Origin: an uncultured Clostridia bacterium
GTDB taxonomy: Bacteria > Bacillota > Clostridia > TANB77 > CAG-508
Assembly: GCA_948919095.1 (NCBI GenBank)
Contig: CAQYCU010000030.1
Coordinates: 1-16,644 of the forward strand
Length of the DNA stretch: 16,644 nt
Direction: 5' to 3'
Under the pieces are notes generated by a model, which was not told the origin of the DNA, did no database searches, and worked only from the letters and a program-made list of their open reading frames with translations. Shown here in pieces: positions 1 to 7,710 of this stretch (position 1 is the stretch's first letter; every line of letters starts with the position of its first letter). The translations under genes and the position numbers were made by a program.

Positions 1-210
1 AGTTTTAGAAGCTAAAGTAAATCCATCTTCTACTCTAACTATCTGTATTCCGCGACTTTCATTTTCATATTCTATTTGCATTTCACTTATTAATCTATTT
101 ATCGTATCAGAATTTAATTCCAAAATATTTATTAATTCACCAAATTTGACACATCTGCCTGTTGCAAATAGTATTGCTTCTATTATTCCTTTCGCTTTTT
201 CTTCTTCCAT
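1..210 (-). CDS. scpB: Segregation and condensation protein B, N-terminal part
   Basis: Reading from the ATG at 210 toward the window edge gives 70 residues with no stop, so the gene is cut at its 3' end. The N-terminus has the family's pattern: a helix reading IIEAILFATG, then a winged-helix-like stretch, then SRGIQIVRVEDGFTLASKT, matching the family's 'rGiqlv.v..Gy.L.tk' strand region. ScpB is a winged-helix protein that partners ScpA and the SMC ATPase in chromosome condensation and segregation, in the cytoplasm on DNA. A GGGG-type ribosome binding site lies just upstream of the ATG. scpB usually follows scpA. Here it is the first gene on its strand, diverging from a plus-strand ORF, so scpA is not directly upstream. 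Identification rests only on the first third of the protein. Confidence 0.82.
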   Translation of the reverse strand, partial: MEEEKAKGIIEAILFATGRCVKFGELINILELNSDTINRLISEMQIEYENESRGIQIVRVEDGFTLASKT

Positions 211-279
211 ATATTACCCCTTTATTTTGCAATTTATAATTGACTAAAATTTATCAATATCCATAGTGTTATATTAGCT

Positions 280-298
280 TTTATGAGTATATCATAAA
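280..298. repeat. Inverted repeat in the scpB / small-ORF divergent intergenic region
   Basis: A perfect 7-bp inverted repeat, TTTATGA-5 nt-TCATAAA, sits between the two divergent genes, upstream of the plus-strand promoter at 333-361. It could be an operator. In DNA this AT-rich, a short palindrome may be chance. Confidence 0.3.
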
Positions 299-332
299 TA
301 TTTGCATTTTTCCACATTTTTTTAATTTTTCC

Positions 333-361
333 TTGAATTATTTGTTTTATTATGGTATAAA
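333..361 (+). promoter_or_regulatory. Sigma-A type promoter for the 62-residue ORF
   Basis: TTGAAT (333-338), a 17-nt spacer, and TATAAA (356-361), preceded by a TGn extended -10 element. Transcription would start near 368, leaving a leader of about 56 nt before the ATG at 424. The leader contains a weak 7-bp hairpin (ATCTATA at 373-379 with TATAGAT at 389-395). Confidence 0.6.
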
Positions 362-423
362 ATATTTATAAAATCTATATCTTATTATTATAGATAATGA
401 ACATATGAAGGGAAATTATTAAA

Positions 424-612
424 ATGGAAGAGTTTGATAATAATGAAGAAAAGAAAAATATTAAAATAGAAATTGTTAAAGGAAATCCTAAAGATTTAAA
501 TATTTCTGAAGTTAAGGATAATCTGTCTTTTGAAGTTGTTGAAGAAAAACCTAATCAAAAGATTATAGTTCCTGAAAACCAAAAAAAATGTGACAGTAAT
601 TGTGAAGAATAG
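424..612 (+). CDS. Small acidic protein of unknown function (62 aa)
   Basis: I do not recognise this protein. It is 62 residues, rich in Glu, Lys and Asn, with no membrane segment, no signal peptide and two cysteines close to the C-terminus (CDSNC). Reasons to think it real are a good promoter at 333-361, an AAGGGA ribosome binding site about 10 nt before the ATG, and a hairpin terminator directly after the stop. Together they make a complete one-gene transcript. It is the only plus-strand gene in the left 14 kb, diverging from scpB and converging on trmL. The paired cysteines could bind metal or form a redox pair, but nothing in the sequence settles this. Confidence 0.6.
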   Translation: MEEFDNNEEKKNIKIEIVKGNPKDLNISEVKDNLSFEVVEEKPNQKIIVPENQKKCDSNCEE

Positions 613-644
613 TTTTTTTATTATAAACTTTGTTAAGAATATTA

Positions 645-675
645 ATGAACGCCTTTTTTAGAGCGCTCATTTTTT
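645..675 (+). terminator. Rho-independent terminator after the 62-residue ORF
   Basis: Stem ATGAACGC / GCGCTCAT with one mismatch, a loop of about 10 nt, then a run of T (671-675). It lies 33 nt after the stop at 612, between convergent genes. On the minus strand no T-run follows, so I call it for the plus strand only. Confidence 0.6.
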
Positions 676-733
676 ACTTGTTTTTATCTTAGAATACATA
701 GTTTTCTATACTTTGGGATAATATTATAATTTA

Positions 734-1243
734 TTATTTCAAGTCTTCATCAAAATATGCTGAAATTCCTTCTAGTAGTTCAAAGTTCTTTTGTCTTAAT
801 ACTTCATACGCTATGATAGCTACTGAATTTGATAAATTTAGTGAACGTAGAGTCTCCCTCATTGGAATTCTTATTGTTTTATCTATATATTTTAATAATG
901 TGCTTTCTGGAAGTCCCTTTGTTTCTTTTCCAAATAATAAGAATACTTCGTCCATATTACTATAATTTACGTCTGAGTATATATGTTTTGCTTTGGTCGT
1001 TGCAAAGTACATACTATGTTCTTCTGGTTTATATTTTTCTAAAAATTCATTAAAGTTTTTATGCTCTTCTATTGCAAGTTTATCCCAATAGTCTAGTCCT
1101 GACCTTTTTACTGATTTTTCGTCTACTTTAAATCCCAATGGGTGTACTAAGTGAAGTTTTGCCCCTAATATTGCACATGTTCTTGCTATGTTTCCTGTGT
1201 TTTGTGGTATCTCTGGTTCTACTAATACTATATGTAATTTCAT
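734..1243 (-). CDS. trmL: tRNA (cytidine(34)-2'-O)-methyltransferase TrmL
   Basis: A 169-residue SpoU/SPOUT-class enzyme of the YibK/CspR type. It transfers methyl from S-adenosylmethionine to the 2'-O of the wobble nucleotide (C34 or cmnm5U34) of tRNA-Leu. All three SPOUT motifs are visible: NTGNIARTC (about residues 15-23), FGKETKGLP (about 104-112), and IPM followed by TLRSLNLSNSVAII (about 126-144), which form the trefoil-knot cofactor site. Length is typical, with perhaps ten extra residues at the C-terminus. The ATG at 1243 follows a GAGG ribosome binding site. The gene lies 107 nt downstream of the ROK kinase and has its own extended -10 promoter, so it is probably transcribed at least partly alone. 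Confidence 0.93.
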   Translation of the reverse strand: MKLHIVLVEPEIPQNTGNIARTCAILGAKLHLVHPLGFKVDEKSVKRSGLDYWDKLAIEEHKNFNEFLEKYKPEEHSMYFATTKAKHIYSDVNYSNMDEVFLLFGKETKGLPESTLLKYIDKTIRIPMRETLRSLNLSNSVAIIAYEVLRQKNFELLEGISAYFDEDLK

Positions 1244-1272
1244 TTTCCTCGCCTTCTTTTAATTTTTGTATT

Positions 1273-1281
1273 ATTATAGCA
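1273..1281 (-). promoter_or_regulatory. Extended -10 promoter upstream of trmL
   Basis: On the minus strand the sequence reads TGCTATAAT, a perfect TATAAT (1273-1278) with an adjacent TGn. The -35 region is poor (TTTATT at about 17 nt). The same TATGCTATAATA core appears in the promoter of the TPR gene at 14234-14263. Confidence 0.5.
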
Positions 1282-1350
1282 TATAAAGTTGTAAAAATAA
1301 AGGATTTTAAAATTTAAGTTAATTTTCTTCATCTAATAAGGATATTTTCA

Positions 1351-2262
1351 TTAAATCTCAGTTGCCCCTATTATTCCTGCATCATTTTTTAACTTAGCAG
1401 ATAATAAAACTACTTTTGTATTTTTATTAAATACATAATTTTTTAATTTTTCAGCCAATGGTTTTAAAAATATATCATCATAATATGAAAAACTTCCACC
1501 AAAGCAAATTGCTTCTGGTTCAAATATGTTAATAAGATTTGATACCCCTATTGAAACATTTTCAAGATATTCATCAATAAATTTGTTAACTTTAGCTTTA
1601 TGAGAATTTTCTCTAATGAAGTTTTGTACTTCCTCTGATTGAACGTCTTTTGAAAGATTTAGTTCTTCTATTGCTCTTGCTTTAAATCTTTTCATTGAAG
1701 CATATGTTTCAAAGCAACCATTTTTTCCACAATTACAAGCTATTCCTTCTTTGTTGATAATCATATGTCCAAATTCAAATCCTGGATTTTGTTTTGGTCT
1801 TAAAAGTTTTCCATCTAGAAAAACTGCTGAACCAACACCAGTCCCCATACATAAGAATAAACAGTCGTCATAATCTTTTAAAGCTCCATATTCCTTTTCA
1901 GCAACACCTGCACATTTACCATCATTTGAAAGCTTTATTTCGGTTTTATATATTTTACTTAATCTTTCAGCTAAATTAAATTCTTTAATATGTAAGTTCA
2001 CAACATTTCTAATTGAAGTATCCGTAGGGCTTCCTGGTACTGCTATACCAATTCTAGTAATATCATTTATTGTATAATCGTATCTATTTAATAAAGTTTT
2101 TATTTCATTTTGAATTGTATCAATTATAATTGTTTCAACTCTCTCTGTTTCTTTTATTGATGACACATCAATATCTCTAGTTTCTTTTGCTAAAAGTTTT
2201 CCTTTGTCTAAAACTATCCCAGTTGCAATATGACTTCCGCCTATATCTATCCCAATTTTCAT
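1351..2262 (-). CDS. ROK-family sugar kinase (glucokinase-like)
   Basis: A 303-residue ROK kinase that phosphorylates a hexose or amino sugar with ATP in the cytoplasm. Visible elements: N-terminal phosphate loop GIDIGGSH (about residues 4-11), catalytic Asp in SNDGKCAG (about 114), the second phosphate loop GTGVGSA (about 140-146), the ROK zinc site with His in EFGHMI (about 166) and CNCGKNGCFE (about 176-185), and adenosine-site Gly residues in CFGGS. The reading frame is open to 2322, but the extra 20 residues overlap the pilus-operon terminator hairpin. The ATG at 2262 starts right at MKIGIDIGG and has a GGAG ribosome binding site, so I use it. Substrate cannot be fixed: glucose, N-acetylmannosamine and others remain possible. 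It lies downstream of the pilus operon but after its terminator. Confidence 0.85.
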   Translation of the reverse strand: MKIGIDIGGSHIATGIVLDKGKLLAKETRDIDVSSIKETERVETIIIDTIQNEIKTLLNRYDYTINDITRIGIAVPGSPTDTSIRNVVNLHIKEFNLAERLSKIYKTEIKLSNDGKCAGVAEKEYGALKDYDDCLFLCMGTGVGSAVFLDGKLLRPKQNPGFEFGHMIINKEGIACNCGKNGCFETYASMKRFKARAIEELNLSKDVQSEEVQNFIRENSHKAKVNKFIDEYLENVSIGVSNLINIFEPEAICFGGSFSYYDDIFLKPLAEKLKNYVFNKNTKVVLLSAKLKNDAGIIGATEI

Positions 2263-2272
2263 ATATATCATG

Positions 2273-2276
2273 CTCC
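2273..2276 (-). promoter_or_regulatory. Ribosome binding site that sets the ROK kinase start
   Basis: GGAG on the minus strand, 10 nt before the ATG at 2262. The ATG in between (2271) would be only 1 nt away from it, and the one at 2322 lies inside the terminator stem, so 2262 is the best start. Confidence 0.5.
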
Positions 2277-2312
2277 ATTTCTGCTGTAAAATTCTAATTA
2301 TTTCGCAGCTAA

Positions 2313-2352
2313 TAAAAAACACCTAAGGAAATGTAACCCATTCCCTTAAGTG
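2313..2352 (-). terminator. Strong rho-independent terminator of the pilus operon
   Basis: On the minus strand a 14-bp uninterrupted stem (two G-U pairs; arms 2339-2352 and 2320-2333) encloses a 5-nt loop and is followed by TTTTTT. It begins 11 nt after the pilC stop codon and marks the end of the type IV pilus operon. Confidence 0.88.
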
Positions 2353-2362
2353 AAATCTATAA

Positions 2363-3706
2363 CTACATTCCTGCAGCTGAGAATAAGAATGTACCCATAT
2401 AAACTTGAATACAAGGAACTAATACAACTAATGTTACAAATATTAATAGTATACCAACTACTGAATATAATATTTGAGGTAATATCGTAACTATTCTTTG
2501 TAGTATAACGTTGATATCCATATCCATATATTCAACCATTTTATCCATCATTTCAGCAAGGTCTGTTTGCATTCCTATTTTTAACATTTCAGTTACCATT
2601 GCACTTGGTAAACCTGATTGTTCAAATGGTTCAACCCATGACTTACCTATAATAATATTGTTTATTGAGCTTTCAATTATTGATAACATAACATAATTCT
2701 TTACAACATTTTTACTAACTTCAAGTGCTTCCTGAATTCTCATACCATTTTTTAAGTTAAGTAGCATAGCTTTACTAATTCTTGAAAAGTCTATTGCAAA
2801 GAATAAGCTTCCAAATATAGGCATATGGTATTTAAAGTCATCCCATTTGTATCTACCTTCTGGAGTTTGTATTCTAGCATAAATTGCTCCAATTATTGCT
2901 GCAATTATTATTATTGGAATATACCAAACTTTTTGAACTTGTTGCAAGAAATGTGAAAACATCATTGTATACCAAGGTAATTGGTCTGTACTTCCTAATT
3001 GTTCAAATACATTTTGAATTGTAGGTATTAATACTAAACTTCCTACAACTAATACTACTAATAAGAATATGAATTGTGCTATATTAGGAATAAGTATTTT
3101 CTTTATTTTCTTAGTAAGTTCTGTTGATGTTTCCATATATTCAACTGCTTGCTTTAGTGAGTCTTCAAGAGAACCTGATAATTCACCAACTTTTACTAGG
3201 TTTATATAAATATATGGGAATATATCTGAATATAATTCCATTGTTGTATACATATAATCACCAGCTTCGACTCCAGTTAATATCTCATCTAATATATCTT
3301 GTAGAGCAAAGTTTTCACAGGATTTTGATAATGTCGATAATGCATGCACGTTGTTAAAACCAGCTTTCTTTAATAGGTAGAAGTTTTGCGTAAATACTAT
3401 TATATCCCTTGTTGTAATTTTTTCTGTCTGTGTTAGTTTCATTGCAATTCTTTCTTTTGCACTACGTTTACGTGCAGTTGTAGACCTATCGTTTTCATTT
3501 GCTAGTTTAACTAATTCACTTATATCCTTGTTATGTCCTGGTCTTTTTGCTTTTTTTGATTTTCCAAAGCTTGTTTGACGAACATCGATTGGAGTAAGTC
3601 CATTTGCTTTTAATTTCTTTACAAGATTTTGTTTGCTTTTTTCTTGTACTTTATTTTTAAGCATTATTCCATGGTCGTCAATCGCTCTATATATATATTC
3701 TGGCAC
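2363..3706 (-). CDS. pilC: Type IV pilus inner-membrane platform protein PilC
   Basis: A 447-residue GspF/PilC-family protein, the membrane platform on which PilB and PilT act. The N-terminus (MPEYIYRAIDDHG...LKANGLTPIDV, about 1-42) is the usual cytoplasmic lead-in. Two T2SSF domains follow (about 102-230 and 305-432), with membrane segments at about 208-228, 262-278 and 414-432. A Lys/Arg-rich linker (about 46-90) between the lead-in and the first T2SSF domain is longer than usual. The start is GTG, with AAGGAGG 6 nt upstream and no nearby in-frame ATG. It is the last gene of the operon. Having one pilC for both ATPases is normal for a single-system operon. Confidence 0.93.
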   Translation of the reverse strand: MPEYIYRAIDDHGIMLKNKVQEKSKQNLVKKLKANGLTPIDVRQTSFGKSKKAKRPGHNKDISELVKLANENDRSTTARKRSAKERIAMKLTQTEKITTRDIIVFTQNFYLLKKAGFNNVHALSTLSKSCENFALQDILDEILTGVEAGDYMYTTMELYSDIFPYIYINLVKVGELSGSLEDSLKQAVEYMETSTELTKKIKKILIPNIAQFIFLLVVLVVGSLVLIPTIQNVFEQLGSTDQLPWYTMMFSHFLQQVQKVWYIPIIIIAAIIGAIYARIQTPEGRYKWDDFKYHMPIFGSLFFAIDFSRISKAMLLNLKNGMRIQEALEVSKNVVKNYVMLSIIESSINNIIIGKSWVEPFEQSGLPSAMVTEMLKIGMQTDLAEMMDKMVEYMDMDINVILQRIVTILPQILYSVVGILLIFVTLVVLVPCIQVYMGTFLFSAAGM

Positions 3707-3797
3707 GATTATCCTCCTTATAGTTAATATATATGAATTTTACTTTAATTGTTTATAATGTTATCTCTTATTTCATGAATTTATATAATCAATTATT

Positions 3798-5075
3798 TTA
3801 TTGTCCATTGTTGTTAAATGGACTATTAATCTGATTATTGAATGGTGAGTTATATTGTTGATTATTGAATTGAGTATTGTATGGATTGCTATCTTGATTA
3901 TTGTTGTATATATTATTACTGTCATATTGATTATTTGTATAATCATCAGCACCAGTATTAATCATTGATGACCCACCTGCTTCAAATTTAAGTCTTGTTT
4001 GTTGAATTGTTTTATTCAATATTGGAATGTTTTTAACTTCAACTTGTGCCTGTGCTTGTTCAAGTGTTATAATGTCTTTTACAACTAATTCCGATAAAGA
4101 ATTGATTAGCCCTATACTTCCATTTTCAGAAGCACTTTGGATAGCGTCTTCAATTTCAGCAACATTTAATTTTTCTTTTCTTATTAATCCAGCAACTATA
4201 TTATCAACAACCATAACTTCTGGAACAAGTGTTAGTGTTCCTTGTTTGTTTTTTAATAATCTTTGTGATATAACAAGTTTTAAAATTGAGGCTAGTAATA
4301 CTTTAACTGTTGATTGGTCTTTCATATCATAGAAGTTTACCATTCTATCGATAGTTTCTGCACATGATTTTGTGTGAAGTGTTCCTATAACTAAGTGACC
4401 TGATTCAGCTGTTTCAATTGCAGCTTCCATTGTTTCTCTGTCTCTAATCTCTCCAACTATTAGGATATCACAATCCTCTCTTAGAGAGTTTTTTGTACCT
4501 AATCCATAAGTTGGAATATCAGCACCTCTACCAATTTCCTTTTGTACAATTATTGATTTTTTAGAAGTGTGTTTATATTCAACTGGGCTTTCAAGTGTAA
4601 GAATTTTTTTATTTTGTGTTTCATTTATATTATTAATTAATGCATTTAGAGTTGTTGATTTACCAGAGTTTGTCTTACCAGTAACAAGCATAAGTCCTTG
4701 TGGTTGGGCTGTCATTTTCTTAACAATTGCTGGTACTCCTAGTTCCTCAAATGTTGGCAATGTACTTTTTATTAATCTTGTTGTAATAACTGGTACACTG
4801 TCTGATACTGAAATGTTAACTCTTAGACGTATATCTTCAAATTCATCTGACACATCTAAGACTTTTTTCTCTTTGAATAATTTATCTCTCTCAAGATTTC
4901 CTTTTAAGAAAAAGTCATATATGTCCCACATGTCTTGATCACATAATGCAGGTACTCCTTCTGCTGAAACTAAATCTCTGTTAATTCTGTATGTTGGAAC
5001 TAATCCATTTATAAAGTGAATATCTGATGCATCTTTTTCTTTCGCTGTTTTTAAAATAGCATTTACGTTAATCAT
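3798..5075 (-). CDS. pilT: PilT-like type IV pilus retraction ATPase with Asn/Gln-rich tail
   Basis: A 425-residue secretion ATPase of the PilT/GspE superfamily. Seen: N-terminal PAS-like part opening DASDIHF, Walker A GKTNSGKST (133-141), Walker B ILIVGEIRD (204-212) with catalytic Glu 209, and His box GHLVIGTLHT (226-235). SQRL (270-273) and GLIRKEKLNV (296-305) follow, the latter in the place of PilT's AIRNLIRE retraction motif. Departures: the Asp box reads ESPVEY where EDPIE is usual (Asp to Ser 163), and LREDCD replaces LRQDPD. Residues from about 376 to 425 are an Asn/Gln/Tyr-rich low-complexity tail with repeated NSPFNN units. It lacks the tetracysteine zinc site of PilB. Expected role: ATP-driven pilus disassembly at the cytoplasmic face of PilC. 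Because of the changed boxes, retraction activity is inferred, not certain. Confidence 0.85.
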   Translation of the reverse strand: MINVNAILKTAKEKDASDIHFINGLVPTYRINRDLVSAEGVPALCDQDMWDIYDFFLKGNLERDKLFKEKKVLDVSDEFEDIRLRVNISVSDSVPVITTRLIKSTLPTFEELGVPAIVKKMTAQPQGLMLVTGKTNSGKSTTLNALINNINETQNKKILTLESPVEYKHTSKKSIIVQKEIGRGADIPTYGLGTKNSLREDCDILIVGEIRDRETMEAAIETAESGHLVIGTLHTKSCAETIDRMVNFYDMKDQSTVKVLLASILKLVISQRLLKNKQGTLTLVPEVMVVDNIVAGLIRKEKLNVAEIEDAIQSASENGSIGLINSLSELVVKDIITLEQAQAQVEVKNIPILNKTIQQTRLKFEAGGSSMINTGADDYTNNQYDSNNIYNNNQDSNPYNTQFNNQQYNSPFNNQINSPFNNNGQ

Positions 5076-5125
5076 GTTATTTTTTTCCTTTCTATTTCTT
5101 ATTTCATTTGTGATTTATAATTATT

Positions 5126-6745
5126 TTAATAGAATAATAATTTATGGTTTGCTTCACTAAGTGTTGTTGTTCCATCTACTACTCTTCTAATTGCTTCTGT
5201 TACTAGAGGTCTGTATCCACCTTTTAATGCCTCATCTCTAATTTCTAATGCTGATTTACCTTTTACAATTAGTTCTTTAATTTCATCTGTGAATATAAGT
5301 ACTTCGAATAAAGCAATTCTGTCGTAATATCCACTGTTATGACATTGGTCGCATCCCACAGCATCATAAGTGTGAGTATTATCAACATCATAGTTTATGC
5401 CATACTTATTTCCAATTTTTCTAATTATTTCTTTTTCTTCTTCTGTGAATGGTCTTTCTCTTTTACAATTTGGACATAATTTTCTAACAAGACGTTGTGA
5501 TATTGTTGTTGCTATTGTACTTGAAATATCATAATCAGATATATCCATTTTTCTTAATCTTGTTATTACTTCTACTGCATCTAATGTGTGTATTGTTGAC
5601 AATACATAGTGACCTGTTTGTCCAGCTTGCATAGCAATTTCAGCTGTTTCTGTATCTCTTATCTCTCCTACAAGTATAACATCAGGGTCTTGTCTTAATA
5701 CTGTTCTTAACGCTCCACCAAATGAAGTTTTAGGGTCAATTTCAATCTGATTTAATCCTGAGATGCGAATTTCAACTGGGTCTTCTATTGTTGTTATATT
5801 TATTTCTGGTCTATTTAAATATGTTATTGCACTGTATAAAGATGTTGTCTTACCCTCACCAGTTGGAGCAGCTATAACAGTTATACTATTTCTTTTATCA
5901 AATGCATTTTTAAGAAGATTTTCGTCATTAGGAAATCCTAAGTCAAATAAACTTTTTATTGTTTGATTTTTCTTTAATAATCTTAAAACGAATTTTTCAC
6001 CATATATATTCTTTTGTGATGATGAACGTATATTATAATCTGGATATGCTGTTATTCTACCATCTTGTGATTCTTGTTTTTCTTGGTACATATTTGATAG
6101 TGATTTTAATCTACCTACAATCTGAGGTTGCTTTTCTTTGTCAAGTTCGGCAATATCTACCATTTCACCATCAATTCTAAATCTAACTCTAATTGATTTT
6201 TCCATTGGTTCAAAGTGAATATCACTTGCTCTATTTTTCATACCATCTCTAATTAATGTATCAACTAATGTTGTTGCATCAGTATCAGCATTGATTTCAG
6301 TTGGTGCATTTGAAATTCTGTTAATAATGTCTTCTATATTCTTTCTAAAAGTAATATATCTTTCCATTATTAATCCTCTGTTTAACATAAGTAGTCTAAC
6401 AGATTCAATTTGTGCTGTATCAGTTGTATCTGCAAAACACACTTTAACTAGACCTTTATCTATTTCAAAAGGTATAGCTAAATATTTTTTCATCATATCA
6501 AATGATATATATTCTTCCATCTTTATTTTAATATCTTCTTGCTGCAATAGTATAACTTTTTCATTTAATATTTCTCCTATTGCATTTAATAGTATATTGG
6601 GATTTTGTACTCCCAATCCATTAAGTATATCTCCTAATTTTTCATGAGGATGTTGTCTTTGGAAATCTAAAGCTCTTGTAATATCCTCTTCTTTTACTAT
6701 TCCTCTCTTAACTAATTCAATTCCTAATGGTTGTGTGAAAGCCAT
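5126..6745 (-). CDS. pilB: Type IV pilus assembly (extension) ATPase PilB
   Basis: A 539-residue GspE/PilB hexameric ATPase driving pilin polymerisation. Domains in order: an MshEN-type N-terminus (about 6-60) with two related 24-residue motifs of the kind that bind c-di-GMP; a linker; the N2 domain with RASDIHFEP (about 172-180) and VRFRIDGE; Walker A APTGEGKTTS (about 293-302); Asp box TIEDPVE; Walker B DVILVGEIRD (about 355-364); His box STIHT; and the zinc site CPNC...CDQC (Cys about 424, 427, 465, 468). All catalytic boxes are standard except Ser to Glu in the Walker A loop. A GTG at 6751 is in frame but lies within the AGGAG; the ATG at 6745 has correct spacing, so I use it. Confidence 0.93.
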   Translation of the reverse strand: MAFTQPLGIELVKRGIVKEEDITRALDFQRQHPHEKLGDILNGLGVQNPNILLNAIGEILNEKVILLQQEDIKIKMEEYISFDMMKKYLAIPFEIDKGLVKVCFADTTDTAQIESVRLLMLNRGLIMERYITFRKNIEDIINRISNAPTEINADTDATTLVDTLIRDGMKNRASDIHFEPMEKSIRVRFRIDGEMVDIAELDKEKQPQIVGRLKSLSNMYQEKQESQDGRITAYPDYNIRSSSQKNIYGEKFVLRLLKKNQTIKSLFDLGFPNDENLLKNAFDKRNSITVIAAPTGEGKTTSLYSAITYLNRPEINITTIEDPVEIRISGLNQIEIDPKTSFGGALRTVLRQDPDVILVGEIRDTETAEIAMQAGQTGHYVLSTIHTLDAVEVITRLRKMDISDYDISSTIATTISQRLVRKLCPNCKRERPFTEEEKEIIRKIGNKYGINYDVDNTHTYDAVGCDQCHNSGYYDRIALFEVLIFTDEIKELIVKGKSALEIRDEALKGGYRPLVTEAIRRVVDGTTTLSEANHKLLFY

Positions 6746-6750
6746 TTTCA

Positions 6751-6757
6751 CTCCTTT
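6751..6757 (-). promoter_or_regulatory. Ribosome binding site that sets the pilB start
   Basis: AAAGGAG on the minus strand ends 5 nt before the ATG at 6745. The alternative GTG start at 6751 would overlap its last G and is therefore unlikely. Confidence 0.7.
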
Positions 6758-6772
6758 CTAAAAACAATATTT

Positions 6773-7222
6773 TTACCAATATCTTAGCACATAACTAATA
6801 TTTTTACTAAAAATAATGCTTTGTTCGTTTTTTCCTGTTGTTATTTTAATGCGTATAACATTTTTTCCTTTTGTGCTTTGTTCACTTATTGCATTAAATG
6901 ATGCAATATTTTTTGAAATTTTTGCTTTATTTTTGTAAATTGCATTTTCAGATTTTACATATCTATAATTAGCTCCATTATCAAGTATAATTGTAACATC
7001 ATCACCTGATTTATTTATATTTGCATAGTAGCTAGATTTTATATCACGTACAAATTCAATATTAAATTTATTAAATTCTTCTGGACTTGTCATGTTGTGT
7101 TGTACCCTACCTATTCCCGAGTTAAAGTCTGTTGTAAAAACTGCAAGCATTCCCATTAACCCTATAAATAGAATAACATATATAGTTAATGCTATAAGTG
7201 TGATACCCTTTTCTTTTTTCAT
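6773..7222 (-). CDS. Minor type IV pilin-like protein (149 aa)
   Basis: Begins MKKEKG followed by ITLIALTIYVILFIGLMGML, a class III prepilin signal: a short basic leader, Gly at -1 and a long hydrophobic helix. Cleavage after Gly6 would leave a mature protein of 143 residues. Position 5 of the mature protein is Ala rather than the usual Glu. The C-terminal part is a soluble domain rich in beta-prone stretches (VTIILDNGANYRYV, VIRIKITTGK), as in minor pilins. It sits between another prepilin-like gene and pilB, with GGAG upstream of the ATG. Probable role: minor pilin in initiation or tip complex. Exact PilV/W/X equivalence cannot be assigned. Confidence 0.75.
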   Translation of the reverse strand: MKKEKGITLIALTIYVILFIGLMGMLAVFTTDFNSGIGRVQHNMTSPEEFNKFNIEFVRDIKSSYYANINKSGDDVTIILDNGANYRYVKSENAIYKNKAKISKNIASFNAISEQSTKGKNVIRIKITTGKNEQSIIFSKNISYVLRYW

Positions 7223-7241
7223 TTATAAGTTCTCCTCTGTA

Positions 7242-7676
7242 TTATAGTTCTCTTACTTTTATTCTTGATATTGTATAATCTCTATCTATATTGTCTATTG
7301 AATATTTTACATTAAGAGTTACTCTTTTTACTAAATCTTCTACTTCTTCTCCTGTTGTCCCTGCCTGAGCTCTTTTATCTTCAACTGTATCTTTATAATT
7401 TGTAATTGTACATTCTATTATAAATGCTTCTGGTATATTTGATGCTTTTATAATTTCTTGCATTTCTTCATCGTTAATATCTTCATATAATTCATTATCT
7501 ACTCTTTCAAATATGTCAGTTATACATCCTATTAGTTCTTCGTTTATTTTAATTTTTTTAACTACTGAGTACATATTAGTATAAAGCATTAAAGCTGATA
7601 CAGTTCCTATAATAAATATTATTATGCCAACTACTACATCTGCTCCAACCACTCCTTTTTCATTTTGTAACTTCAT
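7242..7676 (-). CDS. Minor type IV pilin-like protein (144 aa)
   Basis: Begins MKLQNEKG followed by VVGADVVVGIIIFIIGTVSALM. The charged leader, Gly and hydrophobic helix fit a prepilin signal cut after Gly8, leaving 136 residues. Mature position 5 is Asp (VVGAD), a conservative replacement of the usual Glu, and position 3 is Gly, which is unusual. The rest is a soluble domain with an acidic stretch (ELYEDINDEEMQE) and a predicted beta region toward the C-terminus. AGGAGG precedes the ATG at short distance. It lies between the peptidase and the 149-residue minor pilin with small gaps, so it is co-transcribed. PilV-like by position, but without clear family signature. Confidence 0.68.
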   Translation of the reverse strand: MKLQNEKGVVGADVVVGIIIFIIGTVSALMLYTNMYSVVKKIKINEELIGCITDIFERVDNELYEDINDEEMQEIIKASNIPEAFIIECTITNYKDTVEDKRAQAGTTGEEVEDLVKRVTLNVKYSIDNIDRDYTISRIKVREL

Positions 7677-7710
7677 TTAGTTCCTCCTATTTGACTATGT
7701 TAGTAAAGCC

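Noticed and set aside
3798..3970. Tandem repeat or CRISPR-like array near the 3' end of pilT
   Set aside because: The repeated ATTATTGAAT-like words encode the Asn/Gln-rich tail of the protein in frame; there are no regular spacers.
829..5966. Plus-strand open frames opposite trmL, pilC, pilT and pilB
   Set aside because: All lie antisense to well-identified genes, without ribosome binding sites or recognisable protein features.
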